A stretch of 64,000 bases of DNA from Clostridium estertheticum subsp. estertheticum (GTDB lineage: Bacteria; Bacillota; Clostridia; Clostridiales; Clostridiaceae). The notes beneath the pieces were generated by a model, which was given only the letters and a program-made list of their open reading frames with translations, was not told the DNA's origin and made no database searches. A program made the position numbers and the translations under genes. Below are positions 55,147-63,819 of the stretch, piece by piece (the stretch's first letter is position 1; each line of letters starts with the position of its first letter). The stretch lies in contig NZ_CP015756.1 of assembly GCF_001877035.1 (NCBI RefSeq), positions 2,223,001 through 2,287,000 on the forward strand, given 5' to 3'.

Positions 55147-56163
55147 ATGAAAGCTAATATAAGAGATGTCGCAAGAGAAGCTAATGTGTCTATGAGTACT
55201 GTATCAAGAGTTATGAATAAAAATTATCCTGTTAAAGAAGAAACTAAAATTAGAGTTGAAAAAGCTGTAGAAAAATTGAATTTTAGTCCTAACACATTGG
55301 CAAGATCATTAATTTGTCAAAATACTAAAACAATAGGAATTTTAGTTCCAAGCATAGACAATTTATTCTTTCCAACTGTAATTAAAGCTATTGAATATGA
55401 ACTTAGAATAAATGGTTATTCAATTTACCTTTGTGATACAGCTGATAACGCTTCAGAAGAAATAAAATATATAAGATCACTTACGGGAAGACAAGTAGAT
55501 GGCATTATAGTAATTGACCCCAAAACAGAAAATATGAGAAGTGGGTTTTATGAAATGGTAGGAAAAGATATACCACTTGTATCAATCAATGGATATAATA
55601 AGGACATAGATTGTAACTTTGTACTTAATGATGAAGCAAATGGTGCAAGGCAAGCAATGGAGTATCTTTTAAAACTTGGACATGAAAATATAATATTTGT
55701 ACGAGGAAAAGAGAGTTACTCATATGATATAAAAGAAAACGTTTATATTAAATTTATGGAAGAAAATAAATTAACTGTTCAAAAGAAAATTATAGATGTT
55801 GGTGAAGGCAATAGTTACGATACTGTTGATGGTACAATGAATATAATGAGAAAAGAACTAGCAAACTTAAAGGCACCTATTGCTGTATTTTCCTGTAATG
55901 ATTTAATGGCACTTGGAGTTTTAAATGCTTGTAAAAAAATGAATCTCGATGTACCTAATGAAGTTTCGATAATTGGATTTGATAATATTTGTATTTCGAG
56001 TATTGTTGAACCAAAACTTACAACGGTAGATCAAAATATGTATTTACTGGGGGAAAATGCTGCAAAAATGCTTTTAGAATTAATAGATAATAACAATCAA
56101 AAGGTTAACAGAATTAAACTAAGCACAAAACTAATCATAAGAGATAGTTGCAGTAATATTTAG
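55147..56163 (+). CDS. LacI-family transcriptional regulator
   Basis: 338 aa. The N-terminal helix-turn-helix and hinge helix are clear: NIRDVAREANVSMSTVSRVMN, residues 3-23, then KLNFSPNTLARSL. A type I sugar-binding core follows (IGILVPSIDNLFFPTVIKAI, GRQVDGIIVIDP, SIIGFDN). It should repress the symporter gene until a sugar binds. Candidate operators are the paired GAAAA-N2-TTTTC sites at 53297-53404. The ribosome site GGGAGGG is strong. Three 14-bp tandem repeats follow the stop codon. Confidence 0.93.
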   Translation: MKANIRDVAREANVSMSTVSRVMNKNYPVKEETKIRVEKAVEKLNFSPNTLARSLICQNTKTIGILVPSIDNLFFPTVIKAIEYELRINGYSIYLCDTADNASEEIKYIRSLTGRQVDGIIVIDPKTENMRSGFYEMVGKDIPLVSINGYNKDIDCNFVLNDEANGARQAMEYLLKLGHENIIFVRGKESYSYDIKENVYIKFMEENKLTVQKKIIDVGEGNSYDTVDGTMNIMRKELANLKAPIAVFSCNDLMALGVLNACKKMNLDVPNEVSIIGFDNICISSIVEPKLTTVDQNMYLLGENAAKMLLELIDNNNQKVNRIKLSTKLIIRDSCSNI

Positions 56164-56203
56164 ATTTAAATATTAAGATTTAAATATTTAGATTTAAATA
56201 ATA
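56162..56203 (+). repeat. Three tandem 14-bp repeats
   Basis: AGATTTAAATATT-type units start at 56162, 56176 and 56190, just after the LacI-type stop codon. They look like a short slippage array. Confidence 0.75.
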
Positions 56204-56236
56204 GTTAATCATAAGGTTCTAAATTTAATTAATATG

Positions 56237-56268
56237 AAAAGGCATCTACGAATAAATAGGTGCCTTTT
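56237..56268. terminator. Bidirectional terminator
   Basis: A 12-bp stem with one mismatch (56237-56248 with 56257-56268), A-rich left and T-rich right, between the LacI-type gene and ppx. Confidence 0.85.
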
Positions 56269-56286
56269 ATAAGCATGTAGTCTATA

Positions 56287-57789
56287 TTATTTTATTATTA
56301 ATTTCTTATTATATGTTTTTTCAAATGATGAACAGCATTGCATTGCTGCACTTATTTCAAGCAGTGGGTCAGCTTTTGCGTCAACGGTTATAGTTACAGT
56401 ATCTAATCTAATGTCGCAACTAATAAATTGGATATTCCCATTTAAGCAACTATCCAGGCTCTCGCTAATATGTAATAGCACGCTTAATTTATCTATTATC
56501 TCTAAATCTTGTTTAGTTATTAAATTTTGGTACAATTTCAAGTCAATTTTAAATTCATTTTTTCTATGAAGTGCTGCTACGTATGATGCCATTAGTTGCT
56601 CTTTATGAGTAAGTCCATTAATTTTAGAGTTTGCAATCATATAGGAAGAATGTTTATGATGATCAAAATAACTTATCACAATCCCTATATCGTGAAGCAT
56701 TGCTGCAGTTTTTAGAATTTTATAAGGGTTTATTTTTATGTCGATAATTGCATCAAGTTCATTGTATAGGGTTTTAGTTAACATCCATACGTGACTCGGA
56801 TGTTTAATGTCAATTTTGTAATTAAGTAAGTGATTATTAAGAGAGAAATCAAGGACATCATCTAAAGGTATTTTACTATTAAAGATATATTCATATAAAA
56901 CACCATCGCGAAGACCACTTCCGCTAACATGGAGTTCTTTTATATCGAGGTATTCAATTAAGGAAACTAATGATGCAGCAGCACCAACAAAAATATCGGC
57001 TCTTTCTTTTGAAAGCCCCTTAAGCTTTTTTCTTTGATAAGAATCTTTAACTTTAACCTGATCATAGATAGCTATAACTTCATTTGTAGGAATTATATAA
57101 TTATGAAGATTATCTATAGGATAATTAGTTTTTCTCTTATGTAATTTACCTATATTTCGTATAGTACCACCAATCCCAATTATGGGTATGTCGTTAACTT
57201 CTTTTAGCCAAGGAATATCATTATAAATGGAAGTGAAAAATGTCTTAATTTCAGCTTCGCTTTCCTCATTCATGACTTTTTGAAGTGAAAACTTTTCTGT
57301 GAGATTTATGGCACCAAAGGGTAAACTTATAGAAGCTTTTAATTTTCTGTTTTTGACTAAAATTAATTCTGAACTACTTCCACCAATATCCATTATTAGC
57401 GCATCAGAAAAATCCATACTGTTGATAGCTCCAAAATAATCATAATAAGCTTCTTCAATACCAGTTAAAACGCGAATATCAATAGAAAGTTCCAATTTAA
57501 CACGGTTTAAAAATTCAATTTGATTGGTGGCTTTACGGACAGCTTCTGTAGCAACAGCTAAAATTTCACTTATATCTTGAATAAAACACAACCGTTTAAA
57601 GAAAGCTAAAGTAGATATAGCATTATCAATTCTAGAGGGATTTAATTCTCCATCTATGGTTATATCTTTGCCAAGGCGAACACTCCTTTTAATTTCATCT
57701 ACTATTCTAAAGGAATTATCTTTGTTTATTTGAACAATTACTAGACGTATAGAATTTGATCCTATATCAATTATGGCTATTTTTTTCAT
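56287..57789 (-). CDS. ppx: Exopolyphosphatase/GppA-type phosphatase
   Basis: 500 aa. The actin-like core is intact: AIIDIGSNSIRLVIV at residues 4-18, the GIEEAYYDYFG block with the catalytic Glu pair and IMDIGGSSSELI for the phosphate. The C-terminal 170 residues form an HD-type domain (AAMLHDIGIVISYFDHHKHSSY). It removes terminal phosphates from polyphosphate or hydrolyses pppGpp. It is divergent from the ppx2-ppk operon. AAGGGGA precedes the ATG. Confidence 0.92.
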   Translation of the reverse strand: MKKIAIIDIGSNSIRLVIVQINKDNSFRIVDEIKRSVRLGKDITIDGELNPSRIDNAISTLAFFKRLCFIQDISEILAVATEAVRKATNQIEFLNRVKLELSIDIRVLTGIEEAYYDYFGAINSMDFSDALIMDIGGSSSELILVKNRKLKASISLPFGAINLTEKFSLQKVMNEESEAEIKTFFTSIYNDIPWLKEVNDIPIIGIGGTIRNIGKLHKRKTNYPIDNLHNYIIPTNEVIAIYDQVKVKDSYQRKKLKGLSKERADIFVGAAASLVSLIEYLDIKELHVSGSGLRDGVLYEYIFNSKIPLDDVLDFSLNNHLLNYKIDIKHPSHVWMLTKTLYNELDAIIDIKINPYKILKTAAMLHDIGIVISYFDHHKHSSYMIANSKINGLTHKEQLMASYVAALHRKNEFKIDLKLYQNLITKQDLEIIDKLSVLLHISESLDSCLNGNIQFISCDIRLDTVTITVDAKADPLLEISAAMQCCSSFEKTYNKKLIIK

Positions 57790-57906
57790 TTTGACTATTC
57801 CCCTTTTAAATTCATTTTTTATACAACTTATGTCTATAATAATTAATAGTTATAATATTTGCAAGTGTTAATAAATATGCCCCTTATAAATAAATATTTT
57901 TTTATG

Positions 57907-57940
57907 GTTAAAGTTAGGTTAAAGTTTCGTTAAATATAAT
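57907..57940 (+). promoter_or_regulatory. Pho box overlapping the ppx2-ppk promoter
   Basis: GTTAAAGTTAG, GTTAAAGTTTC and GTTAAATATAA start at 57907, 57918 and 57929, exactly 11 bp apart. This is the form of Gram-positive PhoP boxes (TTAACA-N5 repeats). The TATAAT -10 box at 57935-57940 directly abuts the third repeat, in place of a -35 box. Confidence 0.72.
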
Positions 57941-58015
57941 ATACATTATTGTATAATAACAAACATTATAGTAGTATCAATATATATGAATTTTTTTATA
58001 CAAAGGAGATTTTTT

Positions 58016-59557
58016 ATGGGTACAGCACAAGCATGGAAGATAATTGCGGCTATTGATTTGGGTGCTAACTATCTAAAAATGACAATTGGAGAAATAAATA
58101 AGCAAGGGGAAATTATAATTTTAGAGGAGGTAGTAAAACCTACAAAAATAGGAAAAGATACATTTTCTAAAGCTAGAATTTCTGTTAAGACAATTCATGA
58201 GACTTGTGATGATTTAAATGGGTTTGTTAGACTTATGAAGGATTATAAAATTAAGTTTTACAAAGCAGTAGCAACTAGTGGCATGAGAGAAGCTGAAAAC
58301 AAACAATATGTCTTAGAACAAATACGACTTAGAACAGGGTTAAATGTTGAATCAATAAACGTAGCAGAAGAACAATTTTATATGTTAAAAGCAGTTAGAA
58401 ACCATGTAAACTCAATAGATATTAAAAAATCAGAACAATACCTAATTGTTAATATTACTTCTGGCGCAGTGGAGACATCGATTTATGAAGATGGTAGATT
58501 AAAATTTACAGAGCATGTTAAAATTGGCTCTTTAAAAATAAGAGAGGCTTTATCTGATTTAGAAACAAAGACAATTGAATTTTCAGAGACTATGCAACAG
58601 TATATAGAAAGTAAAATATATACACTTAAGCCTCAAATTAAAAAGTTTGAAATTAATCATTTTTTAGGACTAGGAGGAGAGTTAAATACACTCTGTGGAA
58701 TTATAAGAAAAAAGAGTGGAGCTAATAAGAAAGATTATTACATTAAAAAGGAAGCATTATTATCACTTACAAAGGAAATTAGTAACATGGATAATTTCCA
58801 AATTAAAACCACCTTTGGACTCTCTAATAAGACTGCAGAACTTTTGCTACCATCTATACTTATTTTTTATTGCTTTCTTAAGATGACTAAAGCAGAGGGA
58901 ATTCAAATTCCTAAATTATCACTAAGGCAAGGAATTTTATATGATTTATCTGATGAAATACTAAATATTCCACGAAAAGAAGAATTAATACACGATATCA
59001 TAAGTTCCGTTTGGTATATAGGAGAAAAATATCAAATTGATAAAGAGCATGCGACTTTTGTTGAAAAATTATCGCTTGAAATTTTTGATCACACAAAAAA
59101 CTTACATAAGTTAGGAGAACGAGAACGCCTTTATCTCCAGGTTGCAGCAATACTTCATGATGTGGGTGGTTTTATAAGTGCAAATAATCATAATTTCCAT
59201 TCTTATAATATAATAAGAGCTCAGAGTATTGTTGGGTTTTCCGATATTGCTATTGAGATTATTGCAAGTTCAGCAAGGTACCACTCAGAAGAAATTCCTA
59301 TAATGGCGCATAATAATTATAGAGTTTTAAGTGATGTTGATAAAATGATTGTATCCACATTAGCGGCAATATTAAAATTATCAGAAGCTTTAGATATATC
59401 ACATATGCAAAAAATAAAAGAAATCAAACTACTAGAAACAAGGGATAATATGTTTTTTAACTTGAGGTCTAAGGGTGATATTATTTTAGAGGAATGGAAT
59501 TTCTCAAAGTATGTAGATTTTTTTGAAGAAGTAATTGGTGTTAAACCAATAATATAA
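58016..59557 (+). CDS. Ppx/GppA-related protein with degenerate active site
   Basis: 513 aa from ATG 58016, where AAAGGAG gives the ribosome site; a longer frame starting 30 nt earlier has none. The actin-like phosphate-1 motif is kept (AAIDLGANYLKMTIGE) and VAEEQFYML keeps the two Glu residues. The DIGGGS motif, however, is replaced by NITSGAVETS, losing the Asp that helps bind phosphate and metal. An HD-type domain is present near residue 380 (AAILHDVGGFI). It lies 14 bp before ppk and is expressed with it, so it may be a regulator or a modified enzyme. The degeneracy is read by eye. Confidence 0.8.
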   Translation: MGTAQAWKIIAAIDLGANYLKMTIGEINKQGEIIILEEVVKPTKIGKDTFSKARISVKTIHETCDDLNGFVRLMKDYKIKFYKAVATSGMREAENKQYVLEQIRLRTGLNVESINVAEEQFYMLKAVRNHVNSIDIKKSEQYLIVNITSGAVETSIYEDGRLKFTEHVKIGSLKIREALSDLETKTIEFSETMQQYIESKIYTLKPQIKKFEINHFLGLGGELNTLCGIIRKKSGANKKDYYIKKEALLSLTKEISNMDNFQIKTTFGLSNKTAELLLPSILIFYCFLKMTKAEGIQIPKLSLRQGILYDLSDEILNIPRKEELIHDIISSVWYIGEKYQIDKEHATFVEKLSLEIFDHTKNLHKLGERERLYLQVAAILHDVGGFISANNHNFHSYNIIRAQSIVGFSDIAIEIIASSARYHSEEIPIMAHNNYRVLSDVDKMIVSTLAAILKLSEALDISHMQKIKEIKLLETRDNMFFNLRSKGDIILEEWNFSKYVDFFEEVIGVKPII

Positions 59558-59571
59558 AGAGGGGATAAAAT

Positions 59572-61704
59572 ATGATTGATTATTCATTACCTAAGTATTT
59601 TATAAGTCGCGAACTAAGTTGGATTCAGTTTAATGAACGGGTTCTTGAAGAAGCACAGGATACAACAAATCCATTGTTTGAAAGGTTAAAGTTTGCAGCT
59701 ATCGTAAGTTCAAATTTAGATGAATTTTTTATGGTTAGAGTTGGCTCACTATCGGATCAAATTACAGCTGAATTTGATAAAAAAGAACCATCAGGACTTA
59801 CGCCGACAGAGCAAATGGAGCAAATAGGAATATTAGTACATAAACTTGTTTCTAGTTTATCTAATTGTTATAATCGGTCCTTAAAAAAAGGCCTTGAAAA
59901 AGAAAAAATAAAATTTCTGAAATTTAATGATTTAAGTAAAGAACAGATTAATTATGTTGAAAACTATTATACGAAAAACATTTTTCCAGTACTAACACCT
60001 ATGCTCGTTAATCAAAGCAGTCCTTTTCCGTTGATATCAAATAAAAGTTTGAATATTGCAATTCTTCTTAAAAATGATAAGGGGGAAAATATTTTTGCAA
60101 CAATAAAGGCACCTTCTGTTTTTGACAGATTTGTAAAAATTCCAGATGAAGGTGGTTTAGCTTTTATATTTTTAGAAGATATTATTAAAATGAACTTAAA
60201 GTCTCTTTTTAATGGACATGAAATTATAGATGCAAGCTGTTATCGTATTACAAGAAATGCCGATATGGCACTAGACGAAGAAGGTGCGGAAGATTTACTT
60301 GAGGCAATTGAAGCATCTTTAAAGCAACGAAGATGGGGCAAAGCTGTGCGTCTTGAAATAGAGAAGGGTATGAATAATAAATTGCTTGAAATTCTTGAGC
60401 GGGAGCTTGAAATTTCGAAAGATCAGGAGTATATAATAAACGGACAAATAGATTTAACTTTTTTAATGAAAATTGGAAGGATTAAGGGTTATGAGAAACT
60501 AGAATATAAACCTATAAAACCGCAGTTATCAAAACAGTTTTTAAAATATAACAACATATTTGAAGCTATAACAGAGAAAGATATTTTATTACATCATCCA
60601 TATGAATCCTTTGGACCGATTGTTGAGTTAGTAAGGCAAGCAGCTGTTGATTCTGATGTTCTTGCTATAAAACATACATTATATCGTGTAAGCGGCAATT
60701 CACCTATTATAGAAGCCTTAGTAAAGGCTGCTGAAATGGGTAAACAAGTTACTGTACTTGTTGAACTTAAGGCAAGATTTGATGAAAGTAATAACATAGT
60801 TTGGGCAAAGCAATTAGAACAATCAGGATGTCATGTAATTTATGGGCTTGTGGGACTTAAAACACATTGTAAGATATTGCTAGTAGTAAGGCGTGAAGAA
60901 GATGGCATTAAGCGTTATGTTCATATGGGTACGGGAAACTACAACGATGTCACTGCAAAGCTTTATACAGATTTGGGTCTGTTTACATCGAATCCTTATT
61001 TTGGGGCAGATGCATCTGCTCTATTTAATATGTTATCTGGGAATTCTAGACCAACAGCTTTACATAAATTTAGTCTTGCTCCATTACAGTTAAGAGATAG
61101 ATTTTTACAAATGATAATTGAGGAAACGGAGAATGCGAGGAAGGGTAAGAAAGCCAGAATTATTATAAAAGTTAACTCATTAGTTGATATTGAGATTATT
61201 AAAGCTCTATTTAAGGCATCAACAGCAGGAGTGAAAATAGATTTAATAGTACGTGGTATTTGTTGCCTTAAACCTGGAATACCAGGTGTAAGTGAAAACA
61301 TTACTGTGAGAAGTATTGTTGGTAGATTTTTAGAACATAGTCGTATTTTCTATTTTTATAACGATGGACAGGAAGGAATTTACTTATCAAGTGCAGATTG
61401 GATGACTAGAAATTTAGACCGAAGAGTAGAACTTTTATTTCCAATTGAAGATCAACAGGCAAGGGACAGAATAAAAGAAATTTTATACATATCTTTATCA
61501 GATACAATAAAAGCTAGAATTTTGACTAAAGATGGAATCTATACGAGAATTGATAGAAGAGGTAAAGAACAAATTAATAGTCAGGAAGAATTTTATAATT
61601 TTGTACTAAATAAAGATGATAAAATTAAAGAAAAAATGCATAGTATGAAGGAATATTGGAAAGAAAATGGGTTTGTACCAAGGGTATCAGATAAAATTGA
61701 ATGA
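59572..61704 (+). CDS. ppk: Polyphosphate kinase 1
   Basis: 710 aa, the normal PPK1 size. YFISRELSWIQFNERVLEEA opens the N domain and SSNLDEFFMVRVG follows. The two PLD-like catalytic regions hold His432 in LKTHCKILLV and His589 in LEHSRIFYF; VHMGTGNYND is also conserved. It reversibly polymerises ATP gamma-phosphate into polyphosphate at the membrane. It follows ppx2 by 14 bp under the Pho-box promoter, so polyphosphate formation is probably part of the phosphate response. Confidence 0.97.
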   Translation: MIDYSLPKYFISRELSWIQFNERVLEEAQDTTNPLFERLKFAAIVSSNLDEFFMVRVGSLSDQITAEFDKKEPSGLTPTEQMEQIGILVHKLVSSLSNCYNRSLKKGLEKEKIKFLKFNDLSKEQINYVENYYTKNIFPVLTPMLVNQSSPFPLISNKSLNIAILLKNDKGENIFATIKAPSVFDRFVKIPDEGGLAFIFLEDIIKMNLKSLFNGHEIIDASCYRITRNADMALDEEGAEDLLEAIEASLKQRRWGKAVRLEIEKGMNNKLLEILERELEISKDQEYIINGQIDLTFLMKIGRIKGYEKLEYKPIKPQLSKQFLKYNNIFEAITEKDILLHHPYESFGPIVELVRQAAVDSDVLAIKHTLYRVSGNSPIIEALVKAAEMGKQVTVLVELKARFDESNNIVWAKQLEQSGCHVIYGLVGLKTHCKILLVVRREEDGIKRYVHMGTGNYNDVTAKLYTDLGLFTSNPYFGADASALFNMLSGNSRPTALHKFSLAPLQLRDRFLQMIIEETENARKGKKARIIIKVNSLVDIEIIKALFKASTAGVKIDLIVRGICCLKPGIPGVSENITVRSIVGRFLEHSRIFYFYNDGQEGIYLSSADWMTRNLDRRVELLFPIEDQQARDRIKEILYISLSDTIKARILTKDGIYTRIDRRGKEQINSQEEFYNFVLNKDDKIKEKMHSMKEYWKENGFVPRVSDKIE

Positions 61705-61710
61705 TTTATA

Positions 61711-61758
61711 AAATAGTAATAGCGGATAGATTATTAAATCTATCCGCCATTACTATTT
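61711..61758. terminator. Bidirectional terminator between ppk and the DUF1450 gene
   Basis: A stem of 21 bp with one mismatch (61711-61732 with 61737-61758) around 4 nt. Its right arm includes the stop codon of the minus-strand gene. Confidence 0.9.
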
Positions 61759-61953
61759 GTCTAGCTTTAATTTTTTAACAAGTTTTTCTACGCTATCAGC
61801 AGATATAAATTCACCATGGTTTTTAGCAATTGGATGTTTATGGCATAGACCACATTTGTTTAAACATTTTTTGTGTTCAAATTCTATATTATTATCTTTC
61901 AAGGCTTTACTAAGTTCCTTGTAGCTTTCATTTGATTTACATATTTTAATCAT
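61753..61953 (-). CDS. DUF1450-family small thioredoxin-like protein
   Basis: 66 aa. The cysteines CLNKCGLCHKHP (residues about 29-40) followed by GEFISADSVEKL match DUF1450 proteins such as Bacillus YuzB, a family related to thioredoxin-like [2Fe-2S] ferredoxins. Function unknown. The ribosome site AGGGTGTGATAT precedes the ATG. It is monocistronic and divergent from the EAL gene. The gap between them includes a GC-richer stretch (GCGCAAGGCGTTAGCG, 62039-62054) whose origin is unclear. Confidence 0.85.
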   Translation of the reverse strand: MIKICKSNESYKELSKALKDNNIEFEHKKCLNKCGLCHKHPIAKNHGEFISADSVEKLVKKLKLDK

Positions 61954-62117
61954 TATATATCACACCCTTATATTTGTTTTTATTATTAACCAAGATAAAA
62001 TCAGTTCATATTAATACATTACCTTGTATTTGTCATTTGCGCAAGGCGTTAGCGTGTGTTTATAAAAAATACATTTCAATTCTTAATTGAGCATTTTTAA
62101 CGTAAACATAAAAAAAC

Positions 62118-62149
62118 TTAACTTAATATTAACACTATTATGATAATAT
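62118..62149 (+). promoter_or_regulatory. Possible Pho half-sites before the EAL gene
   Basis: TTAACT (62118-62123) and TTAACA (62129-62134) are exactly 11 bp apart, the Pho-box period, and a TAATAT -10 candidate lies at 62144-62149. Only two repeats are visible, so the site is less certain than the one before ppx2. Confidence 0.4.
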
Positions 62150-62183
62150 ACTATATATGGTATATTTTAAGGGGGAATTCTAT

Positions 62184-63425
62184 ATGTCAGATGAGCTTCG
62201 AGAAATTATTTTTAATAATAGATTACGATCTGTTTTTCAGCCAATTATCTCAATGCAAACAGGAGAGGTTATAGGATATGAAGCTCTAACAAGGGGGCCC
62301 AAGGATAGTAAGTATATAAATCCTGAAATACTTTTTGAATCGGCTAAAACACATGACCTTCTTTGGGACTTAGAAATTACATGTAGAAAAAATGCGATAA
62401 AGACATTTAGTACCCATAATTCTGATAAATTTTTGTTTGTAAATATAGACCCTGCTGTTTTAAAAGATGATCATTTTATTAAAGGTTTTACTAAGGAACT
62501 ATTAGCAAAATATAATATTAGTCCAACCTCACTTATATTTGAAATTACTGAAAAAACCTCAATTGATTGTTATGAAAACTTTAGTGAAGTGATAGATTAT
62601 TATAAGAATCAGGGATATAAGATAGCTATTGATGATGTAGGAACAGGCTATTCTGGACTTACAACTATTGCAAAAACAAGACCAAACTATATTAAAATGG
62701 ATATGAGTTTAATAACAAATGTGACTAGGGACAATTTTAAAAAAGCAATAATTAAATCCTTTGTTGATTTCGCAAATTCCACAAATACTAAAATTATTGC
62801 TGAAGGAATAGAAGATGTGAATGATCTTTATACTCTTATCGAAATAGGTGTACACTATGGTCAAGGATTTTTAATAAATAGACCAGCTGATAATTTAATG
62901 GAACCACCTGAGATAATAAAAAAAAGGATTGTTGATAAAAATATTAATATGAGGAAACATAGTTTTAGTCCAAGTTCTAATGTAAAAATAGGAGAAATTG
63001 CAAAGGAAGTGTGCCCGGTTTTATCTACAACGACATGTAGCGAAGTAGACAAGCTTTTTAAGAGTAATCACAGTATAAGAGGTATTTCAATAGTTAATAA
63101 CAGCTATTCAATAATTGGAGTATTAATGAATTCTGATTTTTTTTCAAAGGTTGGAACTCAATATGGATGGTCAATATATATGAAAAGACCTATCCACTTA
63201 ATTATGGATTCAAACCCACTTATTATTGATTATGATACCACCTTAGACATAGTATCAAAAATTGTTATATCAAGAGAAGAGGATAAACTATATGATTATA
63301 TAATTGTTAAAAAAAATGATAAATATTTTGGTGTGGTTACTGTAATTTCATTACTTGAAAAAACAATGGAGTTCGAATTAAATGTAGCAAAATATTCCAA
63401 CCCATTAACAGACACGTCTCTATAA
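62184..63425 (+). CDS. EAL-CBS protein truncated before its GGDEF domain
   Basis: 413 aa from ATG 62184, preceded by AAGGGGG; an in-frame ATG 27 nt earlier lies on the -10/-start side and is not needed. EAL residues are complete for cyclic-di-GMP hydrolysis: Glu33 in YEALTRGP, FEITEKTS, the AIDDVGTGYSGL metal aspartates, the KMD lysine and IAEGIE. A pair of CBS modules follows from about residue 265 to 395. The protein then stops after NPLTDTSL, where family members continue NPLTGLPGN into a GGDEF domain. A deletion with frameshift is responsible; the rest of the GGDEF domain lies downstream out of frame. Confidence 0.88.
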   Translation: MSDELREIIFNNRLRSVFQPIISMQTGEVIGYEALTRGPKDSKYINPEILFESAKTHDLLWDLEITCRKNAIKTFSTHNSDKFLFVNIDPAVLKDDHFIKGFTKELLAKYNISPTSLIFEITEKTSIDCYENFSEVIDYYKNQGYKIAIDDVGTGYSGLTTIAKTRPNYIKMDMSLITNVTRDNFKKAIIKSFVDFANSTNTKIIAEGIEDVNDLYTLIEIGVHYGQGFLINRPADNLMEPPEIIKKRIVDKNINMRKHSFSPSSNVKIGEIAKEVCPVLSTTTCSEVDKLFKSNHSIRGISIVNNSYSIIGVLMNSDFFSKVGTQYGWSIYMKRPIHLIMDSNPLIIDYDTTLDIVSKIVISREEDKLYDYIIVKKNDKYFGVVTVISLLEKTMEFELNVAKYSNPLTDTSL

Positions 63426-63759
63426 AGATAGTTTTTTAGGCCATATAGGTGGGGATGATTTTGTTGCAATAATTTCAGGTCATAATGCATACAATCTTTG
63501 TGAAGATATAATAAATGAATTTGATACTAACATAATAAATTTCTACAATGAGTATGATAGAGAAAATAAATACATACAATCTGTTAATAGGAACAACATT
63601 AATGGAAATTATCCGTTAATGAGTATATCTATTGCCATTGTAATCAATAAAAATAAGTCTTATACAAGTATATTCGAATTGACTGAAGAAGCAGCTAGAA
63701 TCAAGAAAAAATGCAAATTAAAATCAAAGGAATTAATGAAAAGTTGTTATATAGTATAA
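63421..63759 (+). pseudogene. Out-of-frame remnant of a GGDEF domain
   Basis: In another frame the sequence reads KDSFLGHIGGDDFVAIISG and continues for about 112 codons to a stop at 63757. HIGGDDFV is the active-site region of GGDEF domains (here GGDDF). It has no start codon or ribosome site. It is what remains of the C-terminal half of the diguanylate cyclase domain belonging to the preceding EAL-CBS gene. Confidence 0.9.
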
Positions 63760-63819
63760 GTACTAAATGGGTTAGGGTAATTAAATAAGATCTAAATAAT
63801 ATAGAGAGGAAGTTGTATT

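Noticed and set aside
62039-62054. GC-richer GCGCAAGGCGTTAGCG segment as a transposon end or attachment site.
   Set aside because: No matching inverted or direct copy is found nearby in the window.
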